Source of the DNA: Bacteroidota bacterium
GTDB lineage: Bacteria; Bacteroidota; Bacteroidia; Chitinophagales; JADIYW01
Assembly (NCBI GenBank): GCA_963169645.1
Contig: CAUJCO010000008.1
Location: 82,599-146,598, forward strand
Length of the DNA: 64,000 bases
Direction of reading: 5' to 3'
The notes beneath the pieces are model-generated. The model did no database searches. It saw only the letters and a list, made by a program, of their open reading frames with translations, and was not told the DNA's origin. This document shows, piece by piece, positions 53,545 through 61,176 of the stretch. Made by a program: the position numbers and the translations under genes. Position 1 is the stretch's first letter. Each line of letters begins with the position of its first letter.

Positions 53545-54242
53545 TGAGACCCGTCCAAAATAAGTTTACCAATTTAATATATAAATCCTAATACAAGTTT
53601 ACAAATAAATCTTAATCCTGAATAGTGTTTACAGGAATAGTTTTTAAATAAATTTTCCATAATCTTATTATTGGAGTTTGTAATATTGTTTGATTTTTTT
53701 AGTATTGATAATTGGCTTGCCTGCTGACACCAAATAAACGACAAATAGTCTGTAAATTATACTCTTGATATTTGTCTTTGATTTCACGGATTATTTGGTG
53801 TCGTACTTTTTTCTGATAGGTAGATTGAGGTCGTTTTCAGCAATTTCAATAACGCGTGCAAACATTTCAGATTTTAGTTTTTCTTCGTCTAAAAGTTTTT
53901 CCAGTTCTTTTACTTTTTTGGCAAGTGCGAGATGCTGCAATTCAATTTCAGTCGGTGTAGTTTTTTTTCAATCTGTTGAAGTTAGTAACACCAATATAAT
54001 CTTTTTTAGCATATGTGCCGATAATGCCGAGTTTACGCATCCATTTTTGAATAGGAGAGTTGGAACGAATGCCATATTTGTCTAAGATTTCACGCTTAGT
54101 TAAATCCGTTTCAAGATACTCTCTGTGATGATTTTGATTTTAAACTCATCGCTGAAAACTGTAGGTGGATGAGGTCGTTTTTTGTTGTCTGTCTTTTTCA
54201 TTTTACACTATTTTTAGTGTAAACCTATTTCAGGATGAGACA
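53545..54242 (-). mobile_element. IS3-family remnant A
   Basis: Ends are recognisable: left TGAGACCCGTCC..AATAAGTTTAC (53545-53569) and right, as reverse complement, TGTCTCATCCTGAAATAGG (54219-54242 region), both ending in GTTTAC. Inside are a frameshifted orfA and the first codons of orfB, while most of orfB is missing; 53570-53690 is AT-rich with further GTTTAC repeats. It is inserted against remnant B's truncated orfB. Confidence 0.7.
53695..54201 (-). pseudogene. IS3-family transposase orfA (frameshifted) and orfB start
   Basis: On the minus strand from ATG 54201 the reading is MKKTDNKKRPHPPTVFSDEF, then KIKIITESILKRI and a stop, with the HTH continuing in other frames (a Leu-zipper-like stretch near 53850-53950). 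At the end CRLFGVSRQAN..Q (about 53705-53755) is the start of orfB. Frameshifts and loss of the catalytic domain make it inactive. Confidence 0.75.
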
Positions 54243-54244
54243 AC

Positions 54245-54746
54245 CGGATAATGCCATTTTAAGTGCTTGAATACTGTGAGCAGTTTCTAATGTTTCGCCA
54301 ACATGATAACCTACTATTTTATGTGATTAGGCATCGGTTATAAAACTGATATATACAAACCCTTCTTGTGTTTTCCAATAAGTAATATCACTTACCCAAA
54401 GCTGATTAATAGCAGTTGGTATAAATCCTTTTATTAAGTTTGGATATTTAAAAAATCGATGAAACGATTGTGTGGTATATATTCTTCGTTTCTTTCTGCG
54501 AACCAATAAATTATGACGTTGTAGCACATCAAACAAAGCGTCTCTTCCCATTTTTATTTGATGTTCCAACATAAAATATTGTAGTTTTTCATACAACTTT
54601 CTGGTTCCCATACTTCGATGATAACTTCGTATCTTTAGTACTTCTTGTATGATTAATTCTTCTTCTATACAGATAGTTTCCTGATGCCAACCTTGTTGAT
54701 AATACGCTTGACGTGTAACACCAAATAATCGACAAATACGCATCAA
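54245..54746 (-). pseudogene. IS3-family transposase orfB, truncated with internal stop
   Basis: The first 139 codons read normally (HTH_21: CRLFGVTRQAYYQ; start of the DDE domain: NQLWVSDITYW with the first catalytic Asp). An in-frame TAA at 54327-54329 interrupts ITDA-SHKIVGYHVG; the same frame continues for 29 more family-like codons to about 54245 and then meets remnant A. The second Asp and the Glu of the DDE triad are lost. Confidence 0.85.
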
Positions 54747-54781
54747 GGCAATGCTATTATATTTGTCTTTTAATTCTTGGA

Positions 54782-55174
54782 TTATTTGGTATTTTGCTTT
54801 TTTCGAATTGGAATTTTATATTCCTTTTCCGCTAAATCTATCATCATCGAGTATCCTTCTGATAGCAATTGTGCATCTTGCAACTTATGTTCCAATTCTT
54901 TTATCTTCTTTAAAAGTGCTGCTTCATCTAAAGTCGATGATACTTCTTTATTTTTTTCCAAAATAGTAGTGGTTGGATGTCCAAATTTACGATTTTTATG
55001 CTTCCAGATGTCTGTATAGCCATATAATGGAATCCAGCGTTGAAGTGCACCTTTAAATTTAATGTCATATTTCTTCAATATACTGAGCTTGCTAGTACCG
55101 GTAGATAAATATTCGTCGATAACTTTTCTGCGAAATAATTCGCTGTAATGATTTTGATTCTTTTTCTTTTGCAT
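54782..55174 (-). CDS. IS3-family transposase orfA
   Basis: 130 residues, intact frame. N-terminal HTH (HYSELFRRKVIDEYLSTGTSK, KYDIKFKGALQRWIPLYG) and a C-terminal coiled coil (EAALLKKIKELEHKLQDAQLL). In IS3 elements OrfA binds the ends and the OrfAB fusion made by -1 frameshift is the transposase; here orfB is broken, so the element cannot move by itself. Confidence 0.85.
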   Translation of the reverse strand: MQKKKNQNHYSELFRRKVIDEYLSTGTSKLSILKKYDIKFKGALQRWIPLYGYTDIWKHKNRKFGHPTTTILEKNKEVSSTLDEAALLKKIKELEHKLQDAQLLSEGYSMMIDLAEKEYKIPIRKKQNTK

Positions 55175-55220
55175 CTTTTTGTCCTTTTTTTAGTTTACAA
55201 GCTGTAAACCTATTTCAGGA

Positions 55221-55307
55221 CTAGACATTTTTATATCGTCCTGCCGAAACTTGACTACTCACAAACTGGTCAAAATAGCTTCCGAGTGATATTGATGTAT
55301 TTTTCAT
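55221..55307 (-). pseudogene. parD: ParD-like antitoxin N-terminus cut by IS3 remnant
   Basis: From ATG 55307 the minus strand reads MKNTSISLGSYFDQFVSSQV then SAGRYKNV and stops inside the IS end. This is the ribbon-helix-helix N-terminus of ParD antitoxins (family pattern: NTSISLG..F..F...QV..GRY.. followed by SEVIRAGL). The rest of parD and any parE toxin are missing on both sides of the IS remnants. It has a well-formed promoter and operator upstream. Confidence 0.75.
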
Positions 55308-55323
55308 TTTTATAAACTTTCTT

Positions 55324-55354
55324 CAAACTTACCAAAAATTGGTAAATAAGCAAA
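55324..55354 (-). promoter_or_regulatory. parD promoter with overlapping operator
   Basis: On the minus strand TTTG (55351-55354), 19 bp, then TAAGTTTG (55324-55331): the full Bacteroidota -33/-7 pair, 17 bp before the parD ATG. Between and over it lies the inverted repeat TTACCAA-AAA-TTGGTAA (55329-55345), the natural site for autorepression by an RHH antitoxin. Confidence 0.7.
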
Positions 55355-55420
55355 TTTTTAAGATTAAATTTTTATGTTTTGTCGTTGATTTTTTGTCAGA
55401 AGTTCGGGTCTCAAAAATTG

Positions 55421-55554
55421 CCACCAACGGTTTACGGCTTGGCGATGTGGCGGATTTTTAGCACAAATGTTCAATAGAATTACTGCTGTTGAACCTTGCA
55501 CAAATGTTTCATAGAAGCACTTCAGCCGCCATATTGCCAAACCGATGTTAGCGG
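55421..55554. repeat. attC-like palindromic element a
   Basis: 134 bp. Left arm AACGGTTTACGGCTTGGCG with TGGCGG; right arm CCGCCATATTGCCAAACCG then ATGTTAGCGG. The arms pair as GGTTT and GGC(G/A)AT(G/A)TGGCGG, with seven unpaired bases (ACGGCTT) on the left. Ends carry AAC and GTT. The loop has two ACAAATGTT(T)CA-TAGAA motifs. It lies 30 bases beyond the stop of the minus-strand HNH gene. Confidence 0.75.
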
Positions 55555-55584
55555 GTCGGCCTTTTGTTCTTATGTCATATTGCT

Positions 55585-56568
55585 TCAGCATAGTTCGTCA
55601 AATGTTTCACCACCTGTCCATTCAAGTCCTTGTACAAGAGTAAACTGTTTTTCTGCACCGTCTATTTGGAAAAAGGTACCAAGACTATTGTGAACAAAAA
55701 CGTCATCCTGATAAGTTACTTCTGCCAAAGAGTAAGGTTTAATAGGGTTTTTATCCCCACTTTTACACATAATCCATAATGTCTTTTCGTCTTTAGAAAT
55801 AGCAAAACGTTCAACAAGAGAAGTTGTAAATTGATTTCGAGAAAAAATATCACCTACAATTAGGTTTTTGGAATAGGTAGTTATTGGATTTTCGTGTTTT
55901 TCTTTTGGACAACAAGGAAACTCAGATGGTGTTCTCCAATTCTGTGCTTTTTGAACCGCACTTGGAGTTAGTGAATTAATAATCTCTAAATTAGTTTCTT
56001 TTTTTTCTTTTGGTAAACTTCTATTGTAAATCCATTCACCTAAAGTACCACCCTTCAATGGTGTGTCGCTTTTTGCCCAAGCCAATAGTCTTGTTTTGCT
56101 TGCTTGTGCTTCTTGAATATTAACGGTACACATCCATTCATAATTTGGTTCTTGAAATTTGTCACGGAATTTTGAAGGGTCTGCAAGAAATTCTTCTACA
56201 CTTCCGCAAACAAGTTCTATACGTCTTGCTGTGATTGGGTTAAGTAATATATTTTCTAATCTCGTTACCCATCGTAGATTTTCTGGCCGATTATTTTGTT
56301 TATTGGTGTCTATATGGTCAACAACATGTTCTATTGTTGGGGGTTCACCATGAAAGGCTGTTGCAACTATTCTATGAATTCGAACGGATGCTATTTCTAA
56401 GTAACCTGTCTTGGAGTTTAGTTTGCCAAAAGTCCAATTGTTATCAGTTGGTCTTGGTCTTTTCCCTTCAAGTGGATAACGTAATACTGAACCATTGTCA
56501 CGAACTGAGTATCGCTCACCTTTGTAAACGCAAATATTTTCAGATTTATGTTCTGTCAAGGTATTCAT
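55585..56568 (-). CDS. HNH homing-type endonuclease protein
   Basis: 327 residues. N-terminal GERYSVRDNGSVLRYP segment is a NUMOD4-like start, followed by an HNH core: IEHVVDHIDTNKQNNRPENLRWVTR (about 78-102, given here in part as VVDHIDTNKQNNRPENLRW), with the DHxDxxxxN..NLRW pattern of phage and free-standing homing nucleases. The C-terminal 200 residues have no match I know; CCPKEKHEN may bind metal. In a cassette-like unit with the next upstream gene and followed by attC-like element a. Confidence 0.75.
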   Translation of the reverse strand: MNTLTEHKSENICVYKGERYSVRDNGSVLRYPLEGKRPRPTDNNWTFGKLNSKTGYLEIASVRIHRIVATAFHGEPPTIEHVVDHIDTNKQNNRPENLRWVTRLENILLNPITARRIELVCGSVEEFLADPSKFRDKFQEPNYEWMCTVNIQEAQASKTRLLAWAKSDTPLKGGTLGEWIYNRSLPKEKKETNLEIINSLTPSAVQKAQNWRTPSEFPCCPKEKHENPITTYSKNLIVGDIFSRNQFTTSLVERFAISKDEKTLWIMCKSGDKNPIKPYSLAEVTYQDDVFVHNSLGTFFQIDGAEKQFTLVQGLEWTGGETFDELC

Positions 56569-56569
56569 T

Positions 56570-57013
56570 TTATTCTATTACAACTGCTGGAACAGTTTTT
56601 TCTATGCCGATCTTTGCATTGTATTGATATGTCCCTATTTGTCTTACACATTTATTAGTTACGTCTATTTTTTGGTCGTCATAATATGTTTTACCATCAT
56701 AGTTGATAAGCAAGACAACAACATCGTTTCCGATGTCATAGTCACGGTAGTTGTCTCCACCATACATTTTTTTGTCGGTATAGTTTTTAATATTCCCCAA
56801 TGCCATATTGGGCTCTACAACCTGAAAAATATCTATCTCACTTGATTTACTTTTTGAGGTAGTTTTAACGCACTCACCTTTTTCAGGAAAAACAGTAAGT
56901 CCAATTAAACCGTCATCAATAGGCTTGTTTGCTATCACAAGAAGATAACCAACTAAAATTGTCGCCAAAACACCGGCTACAAAACCACCGATAAAAATTA
57001 AAAATCGTTTCAT
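56570..57013 (-). CDS. small anchored hypothetical protein
   Basis: 147 residues, not recognised. One N-terminal membrane segment (about 4-26, FIGGFVAGVLATILVGYLLVI) and an extracytoplasmic domain with ECVKTTSKSKSSEIDIFQVV, VVVLLINYDGKTYYDDQ and NKCVRQIGTYQY; the two Cys could form a disulfide. Its stop is one base from the ATG of the HNH gene, so they share a transcript. Typical of orphan cassette genes. Confidence 0.55.
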   Translation of the reverse strand: MKRFLIFIGGFVAGVLATILVGYLLVIANKPIDDGLIGLTVFPEKGECVKTTSKSKSSEIDIFQVVEPNMALGNIKNYTDKKMYGGDNYRDYDIGNDVVVLLINYDGKTYYDDQKIDVTNKCVRQIGTYQYNAKIGIEKTVPAVVIE

Positions 57014-57056
57014 ATTAATTCTGCCATTTATTCTGTGTGTCGTCTTTTAGGCTGAC

Positions 57057-57189
57057 CGCTAACGGTTTGCAGCTTTGCGAAGTGGCGGGTTTCGGAGCAC
57101 ATAACTGTCAGTACACCACAAAAGTTGATGCGAGGTAGAATGTTCAATTAACCACATCACCCGCCATTGAGCCAAACGCCTGTTGTGCG
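57057..57189. repeat. attC-like palindromic element b
   Basis: 133 bp. Left arm CGCTAACGGTTTGCAGCTTT then GCGAAGTGGCGGG; right arm CCCGCCATTGAGCCAAACGCC then TGTTGTGCG. Pairing: CGC.AAC with GTTGTGCG, GTTTG with CAAAC, and TGGCGGG with CCCGCCA, with the same unpaired CAGCTTT on the left. Its left end is 17-44 bases from the flanking genes: the AAA/DUF4143 gene stops at 57207. Confidence 0.78.
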
Positions 57190-57206
57190 TTCGTTGTTTA
57201 CATACT

Positions 57207-58655
57207 CTAATTTTGATTCTTCATTTTCAATGTTATGTCACCAATATTATAACTATATATTGAAGCTGGTAAAAATGAAAACAATAAACCTTCTATTTGC
57301 TTTATTCCTAGTTGGTCTATTGATGTTACTAAAGCATTTTTAAAATTGTTGCTTTTACAAAAATGTATTAAACTTTTTAATTCGTTTGGTTTTTCAAAAT
57401 ATCGATTACTCCATTTTATCTCAACACCCCATTGAGGCTTATATTTTTTATCATCAACTAATACTAAGTCTACTTCACCTTCATTTCTTCCTTCTTTCCA
57501 TCGGGCATAGGTTAGATCTAATTTTTCACTATGCATCCATTGCGATAACACTGCCGTTTCCACCATATTTCCCATTTCACTGTCCGTTTCACTAATGGGT
57601 GAAAATAAGGCTGTCCGCAATGATGGATTTGTCAAATATACCTTGAAGCTGGTTATTCGTTTTAGTCGTTTTGCTGTTACGTCAACTTTGTTTAATACTT
57701 TGATTAAGAATGCAGCTTCTAAATATTCTAGGTATTTTTTCAAAGTGTCTTTTTGTATACCACTTTCTTTACTCATTGTTTCATAAGAAAATTCATTCCC
57801 AGTATTGTAGGCAATGTATGTAAAAAATCGGTTTAACTCTTGTACGTCTTTTATTCCGTATAAGCTTGGTAAATCTCTAAGTAATACTTTATCTACAATA
57901 TCGTTTTTTACGTACCTTCCCATATCACTTTGTATCTTTTCACTTAAAACAACTTCAGGGTAGCCACCGAAGTTTAAGTAATGCACAAACTCTTTATTTA
58001 AAGCCTTTATATCGTGTGAAAGACAATACGGTATTTGATTTTCTCCATAGCTAATTTCTCCATTGTACATTAAGTGGTTCATTTCCTTGAGATGAATGTA
58101 TTCCTGAAATGTAAGTGGAGGTAACATAAAATCTGTAAATCTACCCGCTCCGCTTTCCGTGCTATGCCATTTTAATGCTGCTGCTGCTGAACCTGAAACA
58201 ATAAATTTCGTTTCAGGAAATGAATCAACTAACACCTTAAGGTGGCGTTCCCAATCTTTCAGGTATTGTATTTCGTCAAATAAAACGTAGCAATCTTTTA
58301 GATTGTCTTGATTGAGTGATTGCTTACATAAATTTAAAATGTCTTCTAAACTTAAGTGCACATAAATAGGGTTGTCTATGCCTATAAAAAATATTTTTTG
58401 CGGATTTACATTTTCAGTCAATAATTGTTGAATGCTGTGAAATAACATCACAGTTTTCCCAACACGTCTTGGCCCCATAAGAACCAATGCTCTTTTTACA
58501 TTTTTTTCTATTACAAATGGATAAAACAAGCTAAAATATAGTCGCTTGGCCATTGCGCTATACACTTCAGGTATTTGTTTGTTAACCCACCAAGGATTTT
58601 CATACCGTAAGCGTTCTATTATTTTTTCTGTTGGAATAAGACTTAAACTACTCAT
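57207..58655 (-). CDS. AAA ATPase with DUF4143 domain
   Basis: 482 residues. N-terminal AAA_14 ATPase with Walker A GPRRVGKTVML (about 62-72), Walker B CYVLFDEIQYL and a KFIVSGSAA sensor; C-terminal DUF4143 domain with a PD-(D/E)xK-like core, GEVDLVLVDDKKYKPQWGVEIKWS, near 420. These proteins are very common in Bacteroidota and many copies occur as solitary accessory genes. Function is unknown, with a DNA-related or defence role suspected. Followed at 17 bp by attC-like element b. Confidence 0.88.
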   Translation of the reverse strand: MSSLSLIPTEKIIERLRYENPWWVNKQIPEVYSAMAKRLYFSLFYPFVIEKNVKRALVLMGPRRVGKTVMLFHSIQQLLTENVNPQKIFFIGIDNPIYVHLSLEDILNLCKQSLNQDNLKDCYVLFDEIQYLKDWERHLKVLVDSFPETKFIVSGSAAAALKWHSTESGAGRFTDFMLPPLTFQEYIHLKEMNHLMYNGEISYGENQIPYCLSHDIKALNKEFVHYLNFGGYPEVVLSEKIQSDMGRYVKNDIVDKVLLRDLPSLYGIKDVQELNRFFTYIAYNTGNEFSYETMSKESGIQKDTLKKYLEYLEAAFLIKVLNKVDVTAKRLKRITSFKVYLTNPSLRTALFSPISETDSEMGNMVETAVLSQWMHSEKLDLTYARWKEGRNEGEVDLVLVDDKKYKPQWGVEIKWSNRYFEKPNELKSLIHFCKSNNFKNALVTSIDQLGIKQIEGLLFSFLPASIYSYNIGDITLKMKNQN

Positions 58656-58810
58656 AAAATCACTTGTTTTTGCAAATATAGTAAAAACAGATAGATTTAA
58701 ATCTGTTTATTTTTTAATTTTTGTAATTATAAGAAATTTATTCTCTTATAACTTATCTATTTTATCGATTTCAAGTAAGTCAGTATTCGGACGGTTCGTT
58801 TTACAATGAC

Positions 58811-58944
58811 ACACAACGGTTTGCAGCTTTGCGAAGGTGGCGATTTTTACTACAAATGTTCATACGAAGCACACACTTCAAATTTACGAAAAACTGTCAT
58901 ACGAAGCACTGAACCGCCACTTTTGCCAAACCGCTGTTGGCAGT
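58811..58944. repeat. attC-like palindromic element c
   Basis: 134 bp. Left arm ACACAACGGTTTGCAGCTTT then GCGAAGGTGGCG; right arm CGCCACTTTTGCCAAACCGC then TGTTGGCAGT. CGGTTTG pairs with CAAACCG and GC-AA-GTGGCG with CGCCAC-TT-GC; CAGCTTT is unpaired. The loop contains two copies of an ACAAATGTTCATACGAAGCAC-like motif. It is 22 bases after the stop of the WG-repeat gene. Confidence 0.8.
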
Positions 58945-58965
58945 AGGCAGAACTTCGGTCTATCG

Positions 58966-59667
58966 TTACACTTCAAGTATTTTCTGTCCTTTTTCGTCAA
59001 TTATTAGTTTTTCGTTGTCAAGGTTGGTCGCCAAAGCAAAGCCGTTGTAAAATGGTTCAACTGTCAAATAGCGTTCATTGTAAAGTTCATTTCCTAGTCT
59101 GTCAATGTGAAACCAACCGTTTTTGTCTTTCGCTGTCGCAAAGTTTTTATGGAAAATTCCTAAGTCAAGAAATGATTTGTTATTGATGAACTCTCCTTTG
59201 TTGTCAATGTGTCTGTAAAAGCCGTCTTGCGATTTTACACAAGCAATTCCGTCTTTGTAGTCGCCTGCGTAAACGTAACTGTCTGCGTAAATGCGGTTTC
59301 CGTTTAAGTCAATATGAAAATATTGATTGCTGTCGTTACGCACGGTGCAAAGATTTTCTTGATAGTTTCCTGTCCATAAAAACGAAGCGGAATAAACTTT
59401 GTCTCCTTTTTCATTGATGTGAAACCACCGATTATTTTCAACAACAGAAGCACGATTACAATAAAAACCAAATGTCCGTGAATAGCGATTTTTGTAAAGT
59501 TCGTTTCCATTTATGTCAATGTGATAAGCTCCCGAATTGTCTAAAACTGGTGCAAGTCCAGGCGAATGAAATTTTAAAACTTCCACAAACTGCTTATCGA
59601 AAATTTGTTTCCCTTCAAAAAGAAAATGCATATTGTCTGATGATACCGTTATGTCTTGCCAATTCAT
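58966..59667 (-). CDS. WG-repeat protein
   Basis: 233 residues of tandem WG/KWG-type beta repeats (about nine units of 22-24 residues), with strings such as GAYHIDINGNELYKNRYSRT, WFHINEKGDKVYSASF, YFHIDLNGNRIYADSYVYAG and WFHIDRLGNELYNERYL. No signal peptide, so it is cytoplasmic and probably a propeller-like binding protein. Last gene of a four-gene operon; its ATG overlaps the methyltransferase stop by four bases. Role unknown. Confidence 0.85.
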   Translation of the reverse strand: MNWQDITVSSDNMHFLFEGKQIFDKQFVEVLKFHSPGLAPVLDNSGAYHIDINGNELYKNRYSRTFGFYCNRASVVENNRWFHINEKGDKVYSASFLWTGNYQENLCTVRNDSNQYFHIDLNGNRIYADSYVYAGDYKDGIACVKSQDGFYRHIDNKGEFINNKSFLDLGIFHKNFATAKDKNGWFHIDRLGNELYNERYLTVEPFYNGFALATNLDNEKLIIDEKGQKILEV

Positions 59668-60620
59668 TTTCTAAACGTTAAAATGGTTTGTAATTCGTTT
59701 AATTGGGTTTCGCTATAAAATTGAAAACCTACATTTACACAAAGCGAGATGTATTGAAATGATGTTCTCTCGTAACTTTCACACATTGCCGTCATATTGA
59801 GTGAAAGTAAAGACAAATCAATTTTGATTTTATCCTTGCAATTTTCAATAACGTATAATGTTCCGTAACTCGGTAATGCTTCAAAGCAATTTCTCAGAAC
59901 TATACTTGCTTTTTCATTGTTCCAATCGTGTAAAACTCTTGAAAGTATTATTGCTTCTGATTGAATTTGAATTTTGTTAAAAAAACTTCCGCTTGTTTTC
60001 TTGATGTTTGGAATTGTTACTTTCTCAACAACTTTTTCCAAGTCAAACAAAATACATTCAACCGTTGGATTTTTTGCTTTGATAATTTCTAAAACTGCAC
60101 CGTAACTACCGCCAATGTCTATTACAGATTTGTATTTGCTAAAATCAATCAAGTCGGGCAAAGTTTTGTAATCGTCTTTTGCATACGCAAACATTGCCTT
60201 GTGGTAAGCGTGTAGTTTTTCTGGATTTTCATTTAAGTAATCAAAGAACGGTAAGCCGTAAATTTCTTCAAACGAACTTTTGCCTGTCTTAATTGAAAAA
60301 TCCAAATTCTGCCAAGCGTTTAAATGTTCTGAACTCCAATTCAGACAAGCGTATTTTAAACTTTCGGGGTTATTTTCTGTAAGAAATTCCGACAAAGAAT
60401 TAATCTTGAAGAAATCGGCATTTTTGTCCAAAAAATCAACATTGTGTAAAGCGTTTAGCAACAACAATAATTTTTCTTCATTCAACGAAAGTTTTGTTGC
60501 TAATTGCTTTGCCGTTTTTTCCTCCTGTAAGTTGTCAAACAAATTGAGTTTACATGCTGTGCTAACAGCCATATATTTCCATTGTTCGGTAAAGAATGAT
60601 TTGAGTTTATTTTTCATCAA
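59664..60620 (-). CDS. SAM-dependent methyltransferase, O-methyltransferase type
   Basis: 318 residues. N-terminal winged-helix dimerisation domain (AVSTACKLNLFDNLQEEKTAKQLATKL) and a Rossmann domain with motif I VIDIGGSYGAVLEIIKAKNP, then ILSRVLHDWNNEKASIVLRNC, where His in LHDW is the expected catalytic base. This is the family of plant-type and natural-product O-methyltransferases (hydroxyneurosporene/COMT-like). The reading frame overlaps the phosphatase by 14 bases. Substrate may be made by the enzymes in the same operon. Confidence 0.88.
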   Translation of the reverse strand: MMKNKLKSFFTEQWKYMAVSTACKLNLFDNLQEEKTAKQLATKLSLNEEKLLLLLNALHNVDFLDKNADFFKINSLSEFLTENNPESLKYACLNWSSEHLNAWQNLDFSIKTGKSSFEEIYGLPFFDYLNENPEKLHAYHKAMFAYAKDDYKTLPDLIDFSKYKSVIDIGGSYGAVLEIIKAKNPTVECILFDLEKVVEKVTIPNIKKTSGSFFNKIQIQSEAIILSRVLHDWNNEKASIVLRNCFEALPSYGTLYVIENCKDKIKIDLSLLSLNMTAMCESYERTSFQYISLCVNVGFQFYSETQLNELQTILTFRK

Positions 60621-61176
60621 TTATTCCATTCTTAAAAGTTAAACCGGTCATATAATTTACCCAATTATCTTTTGTATAAACTTTTTTGTTTATGCTGTAA
60701 TTGTAAAACACAATCAACATATCGTGAGTAATAAATAGCGTTTTACCGTTTTGAGTTGTGTTTTCCTTTAAGAAATTAGTTATTCTATGATTTAATTCAT
60801 TTACGCTCGGAATACCCGGAATTTCTTTGCCTTGCATAAATCGGTTATACATTTCGTCAAATCCATATTCAAGAAAAAATTCTCCTGCAATTTTTTCATC
60901 AGAAATATGCAAGCCGGGTGCACCCAATGCGGCTGTTTCAATAATTTCTACTGAATTACCATAACCTTTGGTTATGTATTCTGCTGTTTGAACACAACGT
61001 CCAACAGGGCTTGTGAAAATTCTATTGATTTTTTTCTCTGCCAAATTCTCTCCAAAACTTATAGCGTTTTGTATGCCTTTTTCATTCAATAAAATTTCGT
61101 TTCCAAATGAACCTTTGGGAATATCTTCTCTGTCAGCGTGTCGAAGCAAAAGCGATATTTTTTCGTTTACATTCAT
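60607..61176 (-). CDS. histidine phosphatase family protein
   Basis: 189 residues. Phosphoglycerate-mutase-like: the RHG motif is RHAD in SLLLRHADRED (about 12-15), the second catalytic His lies in KTLFITHDMLIVFY, and NRIFTSPVGRCVQTAEYI is the phosphate-binding region. SixA/PhoE-like cytoplasmic phosphatase of small molecules or proteins. Starts directly after the stop of the glycosyltransferase-radical SAM gene and overlaps the methyltransferase. Confidence 0.85.
   Translation of the reverse strand: MNVNEKISLLLRHADREDIPKGSFGNEILLNEKGIQNAISFGENLAEKKINRIFTSPVGRCVQTAEYITKGYGNSVEIIETAALGAPGLHISDEKIAGEFFLEYGFDEMYNRFMQGKEIPGIPSVNELNHRITNFLKENTTQNGKTLFITHDMLIVFYNYSINKKVYTKDNWVNYMTGLTFKNGIIDEK

Larger units (their letters stand above)
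54243..55227 (-). mobile_element. IS3-family remnant B
   Basis: Right end 55204-55227 (reverse complement starts TGTCTAGTCCTGAAATAGG). Contains an intact orfA and an orfB cut off at 54243 where remnant A begins, so A and B are joined and the left end of B is lost. Its right end lies inside a parD antitoxin gene. Confidence 0.75.
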
